A DNA stretch of 64,000 bases from DATKFM01 sp963810485. GTDB lineage: Bacteria > Pseudomonadota > Alphaproteobacteria > Dongiales > Dongiaceae. The notes below the pieces were generated by a model. The model saw only the letters and a list, made by a program, of their open reading frames with translations. It did no database searches and was not told where the DNA came from. Position 1 is the first letter of the stretch. Every line of letters starts with the position of its first letter. The stretch covers positions 372,001-436,000 of the forward strand of contig CAWENQ010000005.1 of NCBI GenBank assembly GCA_963810485.1, in the 5' to 3' direction. This document shows, piece by piece, positions 1 to 10,289 of the stretch. Position numbers and translations under genes: made by a program.

Positions 1-833
1 CGATGTAAGGATCCATCACTCCTCGGGGGCCCGCAGTCGCAGCAGTTACCCGACGCGGGCTGCGCTATCGACCCGCTCACCGGCCGGCGGGTCTGAGAGA
101 CCTATTCTGCATTGGGGTTAGCGGGTCAAGCTGTTGCTCGCCCCTATGGTCGGGGTAGCTATCCCGTGAAGTGATGCGGCAAGAGGGGCGATGCGTCGGC
201 CTGCCGATCGCGGCGCTCACTCGCTCCCTTACCCGCGGGCACCGCGGCAATGCGCAGTCCATCAAGGCCCCATGCCGTGTCGCGACCGAATGTCCGCTCC
301 TGGCACATTCCCGGCCATCTTGTTGGCTGCGTCTCAGGACTGTTTGTCGCCTCTAAGCGGACGGCCTGATTGAGAAATGGCCGACTGCCTTGACATTTAA
401 CGCATTATACATTATTATATACGCATGCGCCACAGCTGTCATTCCAAGTGCGACACATACCAAAGTCCCAACAATTGTCGTCCCGGGGCCGGCGCTTCCC
501 GAGCAAACGCGCAGCGTTTGTCTCGTGCGCCGGAACCCGGAACCCATGCACACGGACCTCGTCAAGTTACTTCACCACCACTCGGTGTTCATGGGTCCCG
601 GACAACCGCGCTGAAGCGCGATTTCCGGGATGACAATAGGGCGCGTGCTTTCGGCGAAGCACGCAGGGATTCCCTTGCATGGCATCGTTCCCAAAAATCA
701 GGGTCCCCCGGATTCTGCCGATTCCCAGGTCAACGCCTTGATCTGCCGCGCAAAACGCCGACGGAAAATACCAAAAAATGCACGTAATCCGCCCGGACCG
801 ATCCGTAATCGTCCGGGCACGGCTTTCGCCGCC
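1..833. other. gene-poor stretch at the window start
   Basis: No open frame here looks like a protein: the short frames have no recognisable domain, no convincing ribosome-binding site and conflict with one another. The first 300 bases are GC-rich with several short inverted repeats but do not match any structured RNA I can recognise. Positions about 380-470 are locally AT-rich. The only identifiable element is the palindromic repeat at 477-634, listed separately. The stretch could hold the end of a gene or RNA beginning outside the window. Confidence 0.5.
477..634. repeat. dispersed palindromic repeat, copy 1
   Basis: The element runs from GTCGTCCCGG to CCGGGATGAC, so its ends are near-inverted copies of one another. 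Inside are nested arms such as CGCGCTGAAGCGCG and the motif CGGTGTTCATGGGTCCCGGA. The same architecture occurs at 63444-63575. Intergenic repeats of this GTCATCCCGG...CCGGGATGAC type are common in alphaproteobacterial genomes and usually behave as non-autonomous repetitive palindromes. No coding sequence overlaps it convincingly. Confidence 0.7.
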
Positions 834-1172
834 CTATGGCGCCCGCAGGCTCAGGATATACGCGACGAGATTGTCGGCCTCGCTGTTGCTGATCTGCAAA
901 TCGGGCATCTGGTCGTGGGGCGAGGCGAAGAACGCGCGAAGGCCCATCTCCGTCGTCGCGGGGTCGGCGGCGATGTCGAAGAAGCTCGGCGCTGCCGTCG
1001 ACATGGTTTCGCCCTGGCCCTCCTCGATCACATGGCAGGCCATGCACCATTCCTCGGCCAATTGCTTGCCGGCGGTGGTGTTGAACTCGGCCGCCTGCAC
1101 TCCAGCCGCCGGGGCGCCGGCGGCCAGGGCCGTAAGGGCGCCCGCCGCCAGAAGGTGGAATATGCTCCGCAT
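834..1172 (-). CDS. small secreted c-type cytochrome
   Basis: A 112-residue class I cytochrome c. Residues 1-28 form a signal peptide with a hydrophobic alanine/leucine core, sending the protein to the periplasm. The single haem attachment motif CMACH is at residues 43-47, and Met89 in a QMPDLQ context is the likely sixth iron ligand. The C-terminal helix ends in a YILSLR-type sequence typical of the fold. It probably shuttles electrons in the periplasm. The partner is not evident: the neighbouring gene on the same strand (hydroxyproline epimerase, ending about 100 bases upstream) has no obvious redox link. Confidence 0.85.
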   Translation of the reverse strand: MRSIFHLLAAGALTALAAGAPAAGVQAAEFNTTAGKQLAEEWCMACHVIEEGQGETMSTAAPSFFDIAADPATTEMGLRAFFASPHDQMPDLQISNSEADNLVAYILSLRAP

Positions 1173-1271
1173 GAGGTCCTCTCTTTCCCGTTCCGCCCGG
1201 GAAAGAGCATAGCCGGCCGCCAGCCGATGTATTTGACAGGGATCAACGACCGGCGCGCGCCGGTTCGGCCG

Positions 1272-2273
1272 TCACACCAGCTGGAACCCGTGCTTATACG
1301 GATCGCGGTCGTCGATGAAGATGGTGTTGAAGCCGGTGATCCGCGCCCAGCCCTCGATCGAGGGGATGATCGCCTCGTGGTTGCCGACCTTGGCCTTGGC
1401 CTCGACCCGGCCGTTGAACAGGCTGCCGATGATGCTCTCATGCACAAAATCGTCGCCGACCTTCAACTTGCCCTTGGCGGCGAGCTGCGCCATGCGCGCC
1501 GAGGTGCCGGTGCCGCAGGGGCTGCGGTCGATCGCCTTGTCGCCATAGAACACCGCGTTGCGCGCATTGGCCTTCGGGTTCGTCGGCTTGCCGGTCCAGA
1601 GGATGTGGCTGATGCCCTTGATGGTCGGGTTCTCCGGATGCACCACTTCCAGCTTCTCGTTCAGGAGGCGGCGCAGGATCAGCGACAGGCGCTGAATCTC
1701 GCCGGGCGGGAAATCGGCCATGTCCCGGTAGTTCTTCTGCGGCTCCAGGATGGCGTAGTAGTTGCCGCCGTAGGAGATATCGAAGCAGAGTTCGCCGATG
1801 CCGGGGCAGTCCACTGTCACGCCCTCGGCATGGAGATACGACGCGATGTTCTTGATGCGCACGGAGTCGACATAGTCGCCGTCGCGCTTGTAGGTCGCCT
1901 CCACCACCCCGGCCGGCGCGTCCAGCTTCAGCGTGCCCTCGGTCTTCGGCTGCACCAGCCCGCGCTCGATCGCCACCGTCACCGTGCCGATCGTGCCATG
2001 GCCGCACATCGGCAGGCAGCCGCTGGTCTCGATGAACAGGATGCCGGTGTCGCAGTCGGGCCGGGTGGGCGGATAGAGGATGCTGCCGGACATCATGTCG
2101 TGGCCGCGGGGCTCGAACATCAGGCCGGTGCGAATCCAGTCGTAATGCTTGAGGAAATACTGTCGCCGCTCGCTGGAGCTGGCGCCCACCAGGGCCGGGG
2201 TGCCGCCGGTCACCACCCTGACCGGATTGCCGCAGGTGTGGGCGTCGATGCAGAAGAATGTGTGGGGATTCAT
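1272..2273 (-). CDS. 4-hydroxyproline 2-epimerase (proline racemase family)
   Basis: A 333-residue protein of the proline racemase family. It should interconvert trans-4-hydroxy-L-proline and cis-4-hydroxy-D-proline, the first step of hydroxyproline catabolism. Both catalytic cysteines are present: Cys90 in MCGHGTIG and Cys253 in SPCGTGTSAR. That favours an epimerase or racemase over the trans-3-hydroxyproline dehydratases, which replace the second cysteine. The ATG at 2271-2273 begins the conserved MNPHTFFCIDAHTCGNP block; upstream in-frame codons are proline-rich and unlike the family. Dehydrogenase and deaminase genes of the pathway are not in view, so proline racemase activity cannot be excluded. 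Confidence 0.88.
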   Translation of the reverse strand: MNPHTFFCIDAHTCGNPVRVVTGGTPALVGASSSERRQYFLKHYDWIRTGLMFEPRGHDMMSGSILYPPTRPDCDTGILFIETSGCLPMCGHGTIGTVTVAIERGLVQPKTEGTLKLDAPAGVVEATYKRDGDYVDSVRIKNIASYLHAEGVTVDCPGIGELCFDISYGGNYYAILEPQKNYRDMADFPPGEIQRLSLILRRLLNEKLEVVHPENPTIKGISHILWTGKPTNPKANARNAVFYGDKAIDRSPCGTGTSARMAQLAAKGKLKVGDDFVHESIIGSLFNGRVEAKAKVGNHEAIIPSIEGWARITGFNTIFIDDRDPYKHGFQLV

Positions 2274-2486
2274 GGTGTTTTGTCGGGAGTTTCCTGGAGC
2301 TTCCGCCGGCCGGAGTTTTGTAGGGCCGGGGGCCGGACCGGTCAACGCAGGCCGGGCCGGCGGCGCCGGGGCGGGCCGGTTGCTGGCCCCAAGGTTGATG
2401 GCCGGGAGGCGATTTGGTCTAGTGGCCGCCGGTTCAACCCCTTAGCGCCCCAATTCCAGAAAGCGCCAGTGTCCCAGACCGCAGCC

Positions 2487-3289
2487 ATGCCCCAGCCCGA
2501 CGCCGGCCGCCTGTTGCAGCCTGATGATCCGCCGCCGTTCGAGATCATCAACAAGGACGGCGCCGGCCGCGTTGTGCTGATTGCCGACCATGCCGGCCGC
2601 GCCTTTCCGCGGTCCCTCGGCACACTCGGCCTGAGCCAGGCCGAGCTGGCCCGGCATATCGCCTGGGACATCGGCATCGGCGAGGTGACGCGGCGCCTGT
2701 CGCGGCACCTGGACGCGCCGGCGCTGCTGGGCGGCTATTCGCGGCTGGTGATCGACTGCAACCGGCGCCTGGAGAATCCCACCTCCATCGCCCAGGAGAG
2801 CGACGGCACGCCGGTGCCCGGCAATCGCGGTCTTTCCGCCGCCGACCGCAAGGCGCCGCGCCGACGAGATCCACGCGCCCTATCACGCCGCCATCGCCCA
2901 TATGATCGCCGCGCGCCAGCGCAGCGGCCTGGCGCCGGCGTTGGTCTCCATGCACAGCTTCACGCCGGTCATGGACGGCTTCGAGCGGCCCTGGCATGTA
3001 GGCATCCTGTGGAAGGACGATCCTCGCATTCCCGTGCCGCTGATGGCGCGCCTGCGGCGGGAGGAGGGGCTCTGCGTCGGCGACAACCAGCCCTATTCCG
3101 GCCGCGACGAGCAGGGCTATTCCATCTTCGTCCATGGCGAGGAGATCGGCGTGCCCTATGGCCTGGTGGAGATCCGCCAGGACCTGATCGACACCGCGGC
3201 GGGGCAGGTCGCCTGGGCCGACCGCATGGCCGCCGTGCTGAAGGACGTGCTGGCCGACGATCAGCGTGTTTGCCCCGCGGGGGCGGTGA
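2487..3289 (+). pseudogene. N-formylglutamate amidohydrolase family protein, frameshifted
   Basis: The N-terminal part, from ATG 2487 with motifs VLIADHAGR and GGYSRLVIDCNR, reads in one frame. The C-terminal part (from about 2863: DEIHAPYHAAIAHMI, SMHSFTP, DNQPYSG, GLVEIRQDLI) reads in the next frame. Deleting one base around 2853-2862 rejoins them. The family hydrolyses N-formylglutamate or similar N-acyl amino acids, as in histidine catabolism. A second single-base excess near 3271 is possible, because the next frame has a TGA at 3287-3289, one base before the ybdK start. Without it the frame runs 130 bases into ybdK. Either the gene is inactive or the sequence has insertion errors; the rest of the protein looks well conserved. 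Confidence 0.75.
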
Positions 3290-3290
3290 C

Positions 3291-4428
3291 ATGGCCCTGC
3301 GCGATCCCGAATTCACCATCGGCATCGAGGAGGAATATCTCCTCGTCGACCGCAAGACGCGGGACCTGGTGCCCGATGCGCCCGCCGGCCTGTTCGAGGA
3401 TTGCCAGAAGGCGCTGAAGACCCAGGTGATGCCGGAATTCCTGCGCTCGCAGATCGAGGTCGGCACCGCCGTCTGCCACTCGGTCGAGGAGGCGCGCGCC
3501 GATCTGGCGCGGCTGCGGCGCACGGTGGCGGAGATCGCCGGGCAATATGGCCTGGCGCCGATCGCCGCCTCCACCCATCCCTTCGCCGCCTCGAGCGAGC
3601 AGCGGCACACCGACAAGGAACGCTACAACATGCTGGCCCGCGATCTCCAGGCCACGGCGCGCCGGCTGGTGATCTGCGGCATGCATGTGCATATCGGCAT
3701 CGAGGACCCCGAGCTGCGCATCGATTTCATGAGCCAGGTCGGCTATTTCCTGCCGCACCTGCTGGCGCTCAGCACCTCGTCGCCGTTCTGGAACGGCGAG
3801 GATACCGGGCTCAAATCCTACCGCGTGTCGGTGTTCGACGAGCTGCCGCGCACCGGCCTGCCGGAGCAGTTCGACAGCTTCGGCGAGTTCGAGCGGCATC
3901 TGAAGGCGCTGATCAATGCCGGCGTGATCGAGGATGGCAGCAAGCTCTGGTGGGACGTGCGGCCGAGCGTGCGCTTTCCGACGCTGGAGCTGCGCCTCAC
4001 CGACATCTGCACGCGGCTGGACGATGGCATCGCTGTCGCCGCCATCTATCGCTGCCTCCTGCGCATGCTCTGGCGCCTGCGCCGCAGCAACCAGCGCTGG
4101 CGCCGCTACGCGGCCATGCTGATCAACGAGAACCGCTGGCGGGCGCAGCGCTACGGCATCGACCAGGGGCTGGTGGATTTCGGCAAGGGCGAGATCGTGC
4201 CCTATGCCGCATCTGCTGGAGGAGATCCTGGAACTGATCGCCGAGGATGCCGAGCATTTCGGCTGCGTCGCCGCCGTCGCCCACGCGCGCGACATCCTGA
4301 CAACAGGCACCAGCGCCCACCAGCAGACCCGCATCTTCCGCGAAGCCCTGGAAGCCGGCGTCGAGCGCGAGGACGCGCTGAAGCATGTGGTGGACTGGCT
4401 GATCGACGAAACGGTGCGGGGGCTATGA
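3291..4428 (+). pseudogene. ybdK: YbdK-type carboxylate-amine ligase, frameshifted near the 3' end
   Basis: A member of the GCS2 family (YbdK-like, weak glutamate-cysteine ligase activity in E. coli). The start MALRDPEFTIGIEEEYLLVD carries the family's G-x-EEE-Y/F-L motif, followed by GMHVHIGI and WWDVRPS. The reading frame is intact for about 305 codons up to GEIVPYA, then continues one frame over as HLLEEILELIAEDAEHFG through to 4428. Removing a single G at about 4209 restores an approximately 378-residue protein of normal family length. It starts one base after the likely end of the N-formylglutamate amidohydrolase-like gene, so the two are probably co-transcribed; this pairing is common in alphaproteobacteria. 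The in vivo substrate is unknown. Confidence 0.82.
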
Positions 4429-4454
4429 GAATACTGCAGGTTTTAAGCTACCAT

Positions 4455-4626
4455 TGCAGCCCTCTGTCGCCTCGCTCCACGAAGTGGGGAGAGGCACGCA
4501 ACGGCCGCGTCCAGCGGCTGTTGCGGGTGAGGGGTGACGACATCATGCGCGGTGCCAAAGCATCCGCTGCAGCAAAACGTCCCCTCACCCTAACCCTCTC
4601 CCCGCAGGCGGGGAGAGGGGACAGTT
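4455..4626. repeat. imperfect inverted repeat, intergenic
   Basis: Two arms face each other: CCTCGCTCC...GGGGAGAGG and GGGTGAGGGG on the left, CCCCTCACCCTAACCCTC and TCCCCGC...GCGGGGAGAGGGGA on the right. The right arm is the widespread CCCTCACCCTAACCCTCTCCCC-type element found between genes in many proteobacteria. It lies between the ybdK-like gene and the DUF1244 gene, and part of it may act as a hairpin terminator. Confidence 0.6.
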
Positions 4627-4693
4627 TGTATTGGCAGAAAACAGAAGCCGGACCATATGGCTACTCATGATCGTGAATTCCCAGGAGCCCCTC

Positions 4694-4987
4694 ATGGATG
4701 ACAAGACCCGAACCGAACTCGAAGCCGCGGCCTTCCGCCGTCTCGTGCAGCATCTGCGCGAGCGCACCGACGTGCAGAATCTCGACCTGATGAATCTCGC
4801 CGGCTTCTGCCGCAACTGTCTGTCGCGCTGGTATCGCGAAGCGGCGGAGCAGCAGGGCGTGGCGCTGTCCGATCCCGAAGCGCGCAAGATCGTCTACGGC
4901 ATGCCCTATGACGAATGGAAGGCGAAGCATCAGAAGGAAGCGAGTGCGGAGCAGAAGAAAGCCTTCGATTCCGCCCATAAGCACTAG
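4694..4987 (+). CDS. DUF1244 family protein
   Basis: A 97-residue soluble protein with the DUF1244 signature FCRNCLSRWY around residues 40-50 and YGMPYDEWKAKHQ toward the end. The two cysteines of CRNC are typical of the family and suggest metal or redox chemistry, but no function is established. The ATG at 4694 is preceded by AGGAG at 4683-4687, seven bases away, which decides the start. It sits alone, 140 bases upstream of gapR on the same strand. Confidence 0.85.
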   Translation: MDDKTRTELEAAAFRRLVQHLRERTDVQNLDLMNLAGFCRNCLSRWYREAAEQQGVALSDPEARKIVYGMPYDEWKAKHQKEASAEQKKAFDSAHKH

Positions 4988-5128
4988 CGCGCGCCGCCTT
5001 GCCGCCGCGCCCTTGCCGTCGCCCGGCGCGGCCCTTGCCGTCGCCCGCGGGCGCCGATAATGTCGCGCCCGCCGCGCACCGGCCGCGGCCAATGTATGCA
5101 GACAATCAACGAAATTTAAGAGGAAACG

Positions 5129-5377
5129 ATGGCGAGAGGCGGCGGCGTCGCAGCGGAGCGGCTGAAATCATTCATCGAGCGGATCGAGCGGCTGGAAGAA
5201 GAAAAAGCCGCGCTGACGTCGGACATCCGCGAGATCTACAGCGAGGCCAAGGGCACCGGCTTCGACACCAAGGTGATGCGCCAGATCGTGCGCCTGCGGA
5301 AGATGGAAGAGGCCGACCGCCAGGAGATGCAGGCGATCCTGGACACCTACAAGAAGGCCTTGGGCCTGGATGATTGA
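5129..5377 (+). CDS. gapR: GapR-like nucleoid-associated protein (DUF2312)
   Basis: An 82-residue DUF2312 protein. In Caulobacter this family is GapR, an essential DNA-binding protein that clamps overtwisted, AT-rich DNA and helps topoisomerases ahead of replication forks. The family features are clear: a charged helix beginning AAERLKSFIERIERLEEEK, the EAKGTGFDTKVMRQIVRLRK block in the middle, and a short C-terminal helix. Heptad-like leucine/isoleucine spacing over residues 10-35 fits the coiled-coil dimer. AGAGGA precedes the ATG. Length equals that of other family members. It appears to be a single-gene unit, with the EamA gene starting 40 bases downstream. Confidence 0.88.
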   Translation: MARGGGVAAERLKSFIERIERLEEEKAALTSDIREIYSEAKGTGFDTKVMRQIVRLRKMEEADRQEMQAILDTYKKALGLDD

Positions 5378-5417
5378 TCCGTGCGCCTCGTCATCAGGAC
5401 ATGCATAAGCCGCCGTC

Positions 5418-6320
5418 ATGACCGACCGCGCCGTCGCGCCGTCTGGCGTCCCGCTCGCGCCGGTTATTGTCGCCGGGCTGGTGATGGTGGTCTGGGGTGC
5501 GACGCCGGTCATGACCAAGCTGGCGACGGCGGAGATGCCGCCGCTGGTGGTGGCGATGCTGCGCACGGCTCTGGGCGGCCTGGCGGCGCTGCCGCTGCTG
5601 GCCGGTTTGCGCCAGCCCTTGCCGCGGGACCGCAAGCTGTTCGGCTTCCTGCTGGTATCCGCGCTCTCCGGCTTCGTGATCTTCCCCGTGCTTTACACCC
5701 TCGGCCAGCGGCAGACCTCGGCCATGCATGGCGGCATGATCCTGGCGGCGCTGCCGATCTTCACCGGCACCTATGCGGCCCTGCTGGACCGCACGCGCCC
5801 GAGCCGCCGCTGGCTGATCGGCTGCGCCCTGGCGCTGGCCGGCGAGTTCGCGCTGATCGCCTTCCGTGCCGGCAATGCGGGTGCCGCGGCCAGCCTGTTC
5901 GGCGATCTGCTCGTGCTGCTGTCGGCGCTGTTGGTGGCGAGCGGCTATGTGGCGGGCGCCCGGCTGGCGCAGCTCGGCTACAAGAGTCTGGCGGTGACGC
6001 TCTGGGGCATCGCGCTTTCGGCATTCATCGCGCTGCCGGTGGCGATGCTGCTGTTCGCCGCCGACGGCGTGCCATCAGCCGGCTGGCAGGCTTGGGCGGC
6101 CGTGTTGTTCCTGGCCATCGTCACCTCGATCATCGGCTATATCGGCTGGTACTGGGCGCTGGCCAAGGGCGGCATCTCCCGCATCGCCACCATCCAGTTC
6201 TTCCAGCCGATCTCCGGCCTGATCCTGGCGGCGATCCTGCTGGGCGAGCAGCTCACGTTGCCGCTGGCCGCATCCTCGGCGGTGATCCTCGCCGGCGTCT
6301 ACCTGGCGCAGCGGCGGTGA
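5418..6320 (+). CDS. EamA-type (DMT superfamily) inner-membrane transporter
   Basis: A 300-residue integral membrane protein with about ten predicted hydrophobic segments arranged as two EamA repeats. The first (about residues 15-145) begins VWGATPVMTKLATAEMPP; the second (about 160-295) ends with SAVILAGVYLAQRR. The family exports amino acids, metabolites or drugs by proton antiport; nothing here fixes the substrate. The gene follows gapR on the same strand and converges on the opp operon, which ends nine bases past its stop, so the intergenic space is minimal. Confidence 0.85.
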   Translation: MTDRAVAPSGVPLAPVIVAGLVMVVWGATPVMTKLATAEMPPLVVAMLRTALGGLAALPLLAGLRQPLPRDRKLFGFLLVSALSGFVIFPVLYTLGQRQTSAMHGGMILAALPIFTGTYAALLDRTRPSRRWLIGCALALAGEFALIAFRAGNAGAAASLFGDLLVLLSALLVASGYVAGARLAQLGYKSLAVTLWGIALSAFIALPVAMLLFAADGVPSAGWQAWAAVLFLAIVTSIIGYIGWYWALAKGGISRIATIQFFQPISGLILAAILLGEQLTLPLAASSAVILAGVYLAQRR

Positions 6321-6329
6321 GCGCGGCCT

Positions 6330-7333
<1,004 letters not shown>

Positions 7334-7337
<4 letters not shown>

Positions 7338-8361
7338 AGCGTCGCCAGATGGCATGCCTTGCTCCTCCCGGCCTCGAACGGCTTCAGCGCCGGTATCTCA
7401 CGGGCACAGATCTCCATCTTCTTGTCGCAGCGGTCGCGGAAGGCGCAGCCCGCCGGCAGCCGCTGCAGGTTCGGCGGCTGGCCCGCGATCGTCGTCAGCC
7501 GCTCGCCCTTAGTCTCGTCCAGCCGCGGCATCGAGCGCAGCAGGCCGTGCGGTGTAGGGATGCTGCGGCCGCTTGAAGATGTCGATGACAGGCCCGCTCT
7601 CGACGATGCGGCCGGCATACATGACGAGCGACGCGGTCGGCGAGGCCGGCGATCACGCCGAGATCGTGGGTGATCAGCACCAGCGCCATGTTGAAATCGC
7701 GCCGCAGCTCGTTCATCAGATCGAGGATCTGCGCCTGCACCGTGACATCCAGCGCCGTCGTCGGCTCGTCGGCGATCAGCAGCTCCGGCTGGCAGAGCAG
7801 CGCCATGGCGATCATCGCCCGCTGCCGCATGCCGCCGGAGAATTCGTGGGGATACATGTCGACGCGCCGCGCGGCCTCGGGGATCTGCACGCGGTCCAGC
7901 ATGGCGATGGCGGCGAGGCGGGCGTCGGCTTCGCTCATGCCCTTGTGGGTGACCAGCACTTCCGTCATCTGCCTGTTGATGGTCAGGTAGGGATTCAGCG
8001 ACGTCATCGGATCCTGGAAGATCATGGACATGCGCTCGCCGCGGACTTTATTCAATTGCGGCAGCGGCAGGCCCAGGATCTCCTGCCCGCGGAACTTGAT
8101 GCTGCCTTGCGCGCGGCCGTTGGACGCCAGCAGGCCCATGACCGACATGAAGATCTGGCTCTTGCCCGAGCCGGACTCGCCGACCACGCCGACCGCTTCG
8201 CCGGCATTGACCGTGAAACTGACGCTGTTCACCGCCTTTACCGGCCCCTCGGGCGTGCTGAACGTCGTCTCGAGATTCGTCACGTCGAGAACCGTATTCC
8301 CCTGCGCCGCCCGCTCCGCGCCGCGGGTTCCCGACTTGGGGAAGGCGGTGACGACGGTCAT
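7334..8361 (-). pseudogene. oppD: oligopeptide ABC transporter ATP-binding protein OppD/DppD, two frameshifts
   Basis: The first 240 codons are a normal OppD ATPase: Walker A GESGSGKS at residues 61-68, signature FSGGMRQR, Walker B LLIADEPTTALD. After GLADRV the frame breaks. The expected VMYAGRIVESGPVIDIFKRP continues one frame over, and the rest (HGLLRSMPRLDETKGE, then the cysteine-containing CAFRDRCDKKMEIC) one frame further still. Deleting one base near 7628 and one near 7551 rebuilds a full-length protein ending at 7334. The remainder is well conserved and both neighbours need this subunit. The breaks are therefore suspicious as sequence errors, but as read the product would lack its C-terminal third. 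Confidence 0.88.
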
Positions 8362-8364
8362 TGC

Positions 8365-9262
8365 CTAGCGGTCCTTCGGGTCCAGGGCATCGCGCACGCC
8401 GTCGCCGAGATAGTTGAGGCAGAGCAGGGTCATCGACAGGAAGAAGCAGGGGAACACCAAGCCCCACCAGGAGGTGTCCATTGTCCGAGACCCCTCGCTG
8501 ACCAGCACGCCCCAGCTGGAGTTCGGCTCCTGCACGCCCATGCCGAGGAAGCTGATGAAGGACTCCGTCAGCATGACCGTCGGAACGGTCAGAGTCGACA
8601 TAGATGATCACCGGACCCAGCGTGTTGGGCACGATATGGCGGCGGATGATGTTGAAGGTGGAGACACCGCTGGCATGGGCCGCCTCAACGAACTCCTTAC
8701 GCTTCAGGCTGAGAGTCTGACCGCGGACGATGCGCGCCATGTCGAGCCAGGAGACGGCGCCGATGGCTACATACATCAAGACCATGTAGCGGCCGAAGAC
8801 CACCGTGAGCATGATCACGAAGAAGATGAATGGGAGCGAGTAGAGGATATCGACGATGCGCATCATCGCGCCATCCAGGCGGCCACCGACAAAGCCAGCG
8901 AGGGCGCCCCAACTCACACCGATGACCAGACTGACCATGGTTGCCACGACGCCGATCGTGATGGAGACGCGCCCGCCATAGAGCGTGCGAACGAAGAGGT
9001 CGCGTCCGTTCTGGTCGGTGCCGAAATAGAAGCCCCGCTCGAAATTCGGCGGAGAGTTGATGAAGTCCCAATCCACGTAATCGAACGTATACGGCGCGAA
9101 ATAAGGCCCGAAGAACGACAGCAGGACGATGATGATCAGAATGACCCCGCTCGCCACCGCGGCATGATTCTGCATAAGCCGGTGCCTGGCGTCGCTCCAA
9201 AGGCTCCGGCCTTTGACTTCCTGCTCGAGACTTAGTTGAGGTTTGAGCGTGATATCTGCCAT
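8365..9262 (-). pseudogene. oppC: oligopeptide ABC transporter permease OppC/DppC, frameshifted
   Basis: An inner-membrane permease subunit with an N-terminal cytoplasmic tail, a first membrane segment at about residues 35-55, the periplasmic region NSPPNFERGFYFGTDQNGRD, and the binding-protein-dependent transport domain. The EAA loop that contacts the ATPases is the stretch EFVEAAHASGVSTFNIIRRH. The frame breaks just after VIIYV; the final part (TLTVPTVMLTESFISFLG to LDPKDR) reads one frame over. Removing one G at about 8596 restores about 298 residues, a normal family length. Its stop lies three bases before the oppD start, so the genes are tightly coupled. Confidence 0.88.
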
Positions 9263-9271
9263 GGCCCTTAC

Positions 9272-10189
9272 TCAGTCATATCGGATCTTGGGATCGAGGA
9301 ATCCATAGACGATGTCGGCTGCCAGATTCAGCATGATGATCAGCGCGCCATAGAAGATCGTGACGCCCATGACGAGCGTGTAGTCGCGGTTCAGAGCGGC
9401 TTGCACGAAATACCGGCCGATGCCGGGGATGCCGAAGATCTGCTCGATAATCACCGATCCCGTGATGATGCCGGCAACGGCAGGGCCCAAATACGACACC
9501 ACCGGCAGCATGGCTGCTTTCAGTGCATGGCGCGCCACCGTCACCTGCTCCGGCAGGCCTTTCGATCTGGCAGTACGGACGAAATTACTGCGCAAGACCT
9601 CGATCATGCTGCCGCGCGTCAGTCGCGCGATGGCAGCGATCTGAGGCAAGGCAAGGGCGATGATAGGAAGCACCATATGCTGGGCGCTGCCCCAGCTGCC
9701 GACCGGCAGCCAGCCGAGCTTCAAGCTGATGAACAGCGTGAGCATGGGCGCGACCACGAAGTTCGGTATCGCAATTCCCACCATGGCAAAGCCCATGGTC
9801 GCATAGTCCGTGCGGCTGTTTTGCCGAAGGGCCGCGATCGTTCCCGCTGTAATGCCGATGGCGAGCGCCAGCAGTATGGCAATGCCGCCCAGCATCAGGG
9901 AGACAGGGAACCCGCCGCCGATCAACTCGCTGACGGAGAAATCCTTGTATTTGAATGACGGCCCGAAGTCGCCCTGCAGCAGATTTCCGAGATACCGCAG
10001 GAACTGCATCCAAAGCGGCTCATCCAGGTGATACGCCTTGATCATATTGGCTTCGATTTCCGGAGGCAGGCTCCGTTCACGGCTGAACGGGCCACCGGGC
10101 GCCAGGCGCATCAGGAAAAAGCTGATGGTGATGATGATGAAGAGCGTCGGGATCGCCCCCATCAGCCGTCTGACAATGTAACGCAGCAT
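9272..10189 (-). CDS. oppB: oligopeptide ABC transporter permease OppB/DppB
   Basis: A 305-residue inner-membrane permease with six predicted membrane segments. It starts with the family-typical MLRYIVRRLMGAIPTLFIII and has the EAA loop at FVRTARSKGLPEQVTVARHA, followed by the GIPGIGRYFVQA block. Together with OppC it forms the channel for oligopeptide import. I chose the ATG at 10187-10189 because upstream in-frame residues are charged and lie outside the family alignment. OppC begins nine bases downstream and oppA lies 100 bases upstream, consistent with an oppABCDF transcript. Confidence 0.92.
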   Translation of the reverse strand: MLRYIVRRLMGAIPTLFIIITISFFLMRLAPGGPFSRERSLPPEIEANMIKAYHLDEPLWMQFLRYLGNLLQGDFGPSFKYKDFSVSELIGGGFPVSLMLGGIAILLALAIGITAGTIAALRQNSRTDYATMGFAMVGIAIPNFVVAPMLTLFISLKLGWLPVGSWGSAQHMVLPIIALALPQIAAIARLTRGSMIEVLRSNFVRTARSKGLPEQVTVARHALKAAMLPVVSYLGPAVAGIITGSVIIEQIFGIPGIGRYFVQAALNRDYTLVMGVTIFYGALIIMLNLAADIVYGFLDPKIRYD

Positions 10190-10289
10190 GCTCCGGGCCT
10201 TTCTAGGTTTCGGAGCCTCCACCCCTGCCGCCGTCCGTGATCATTCGCGGACGGCGGCTTGGATGGAGCGCCTCTCTAAAGGACTACGG

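Noticed and set aside
2395..2455. A possible tRNA-like stretch (GGTTCAACCCC)
   Set aside because: The stems do not pair into a cloverleaf and no anticodon arm is evident.
630..4670. A 1346-codon open frame on the plus strand
   Set aside because: It is made of antisense reading through the cytochrome and epimerase genes joined to the in-frame parts of two frameshifted genes. No single protein family spans it.
7540..7640. Programmed ribosomal frameshifting as the reason for the broken genes
   Set aside because: No slippery heptamer or shared motif is seen at the sites, the affected families are not known to use it, and two sites lie within one gene.
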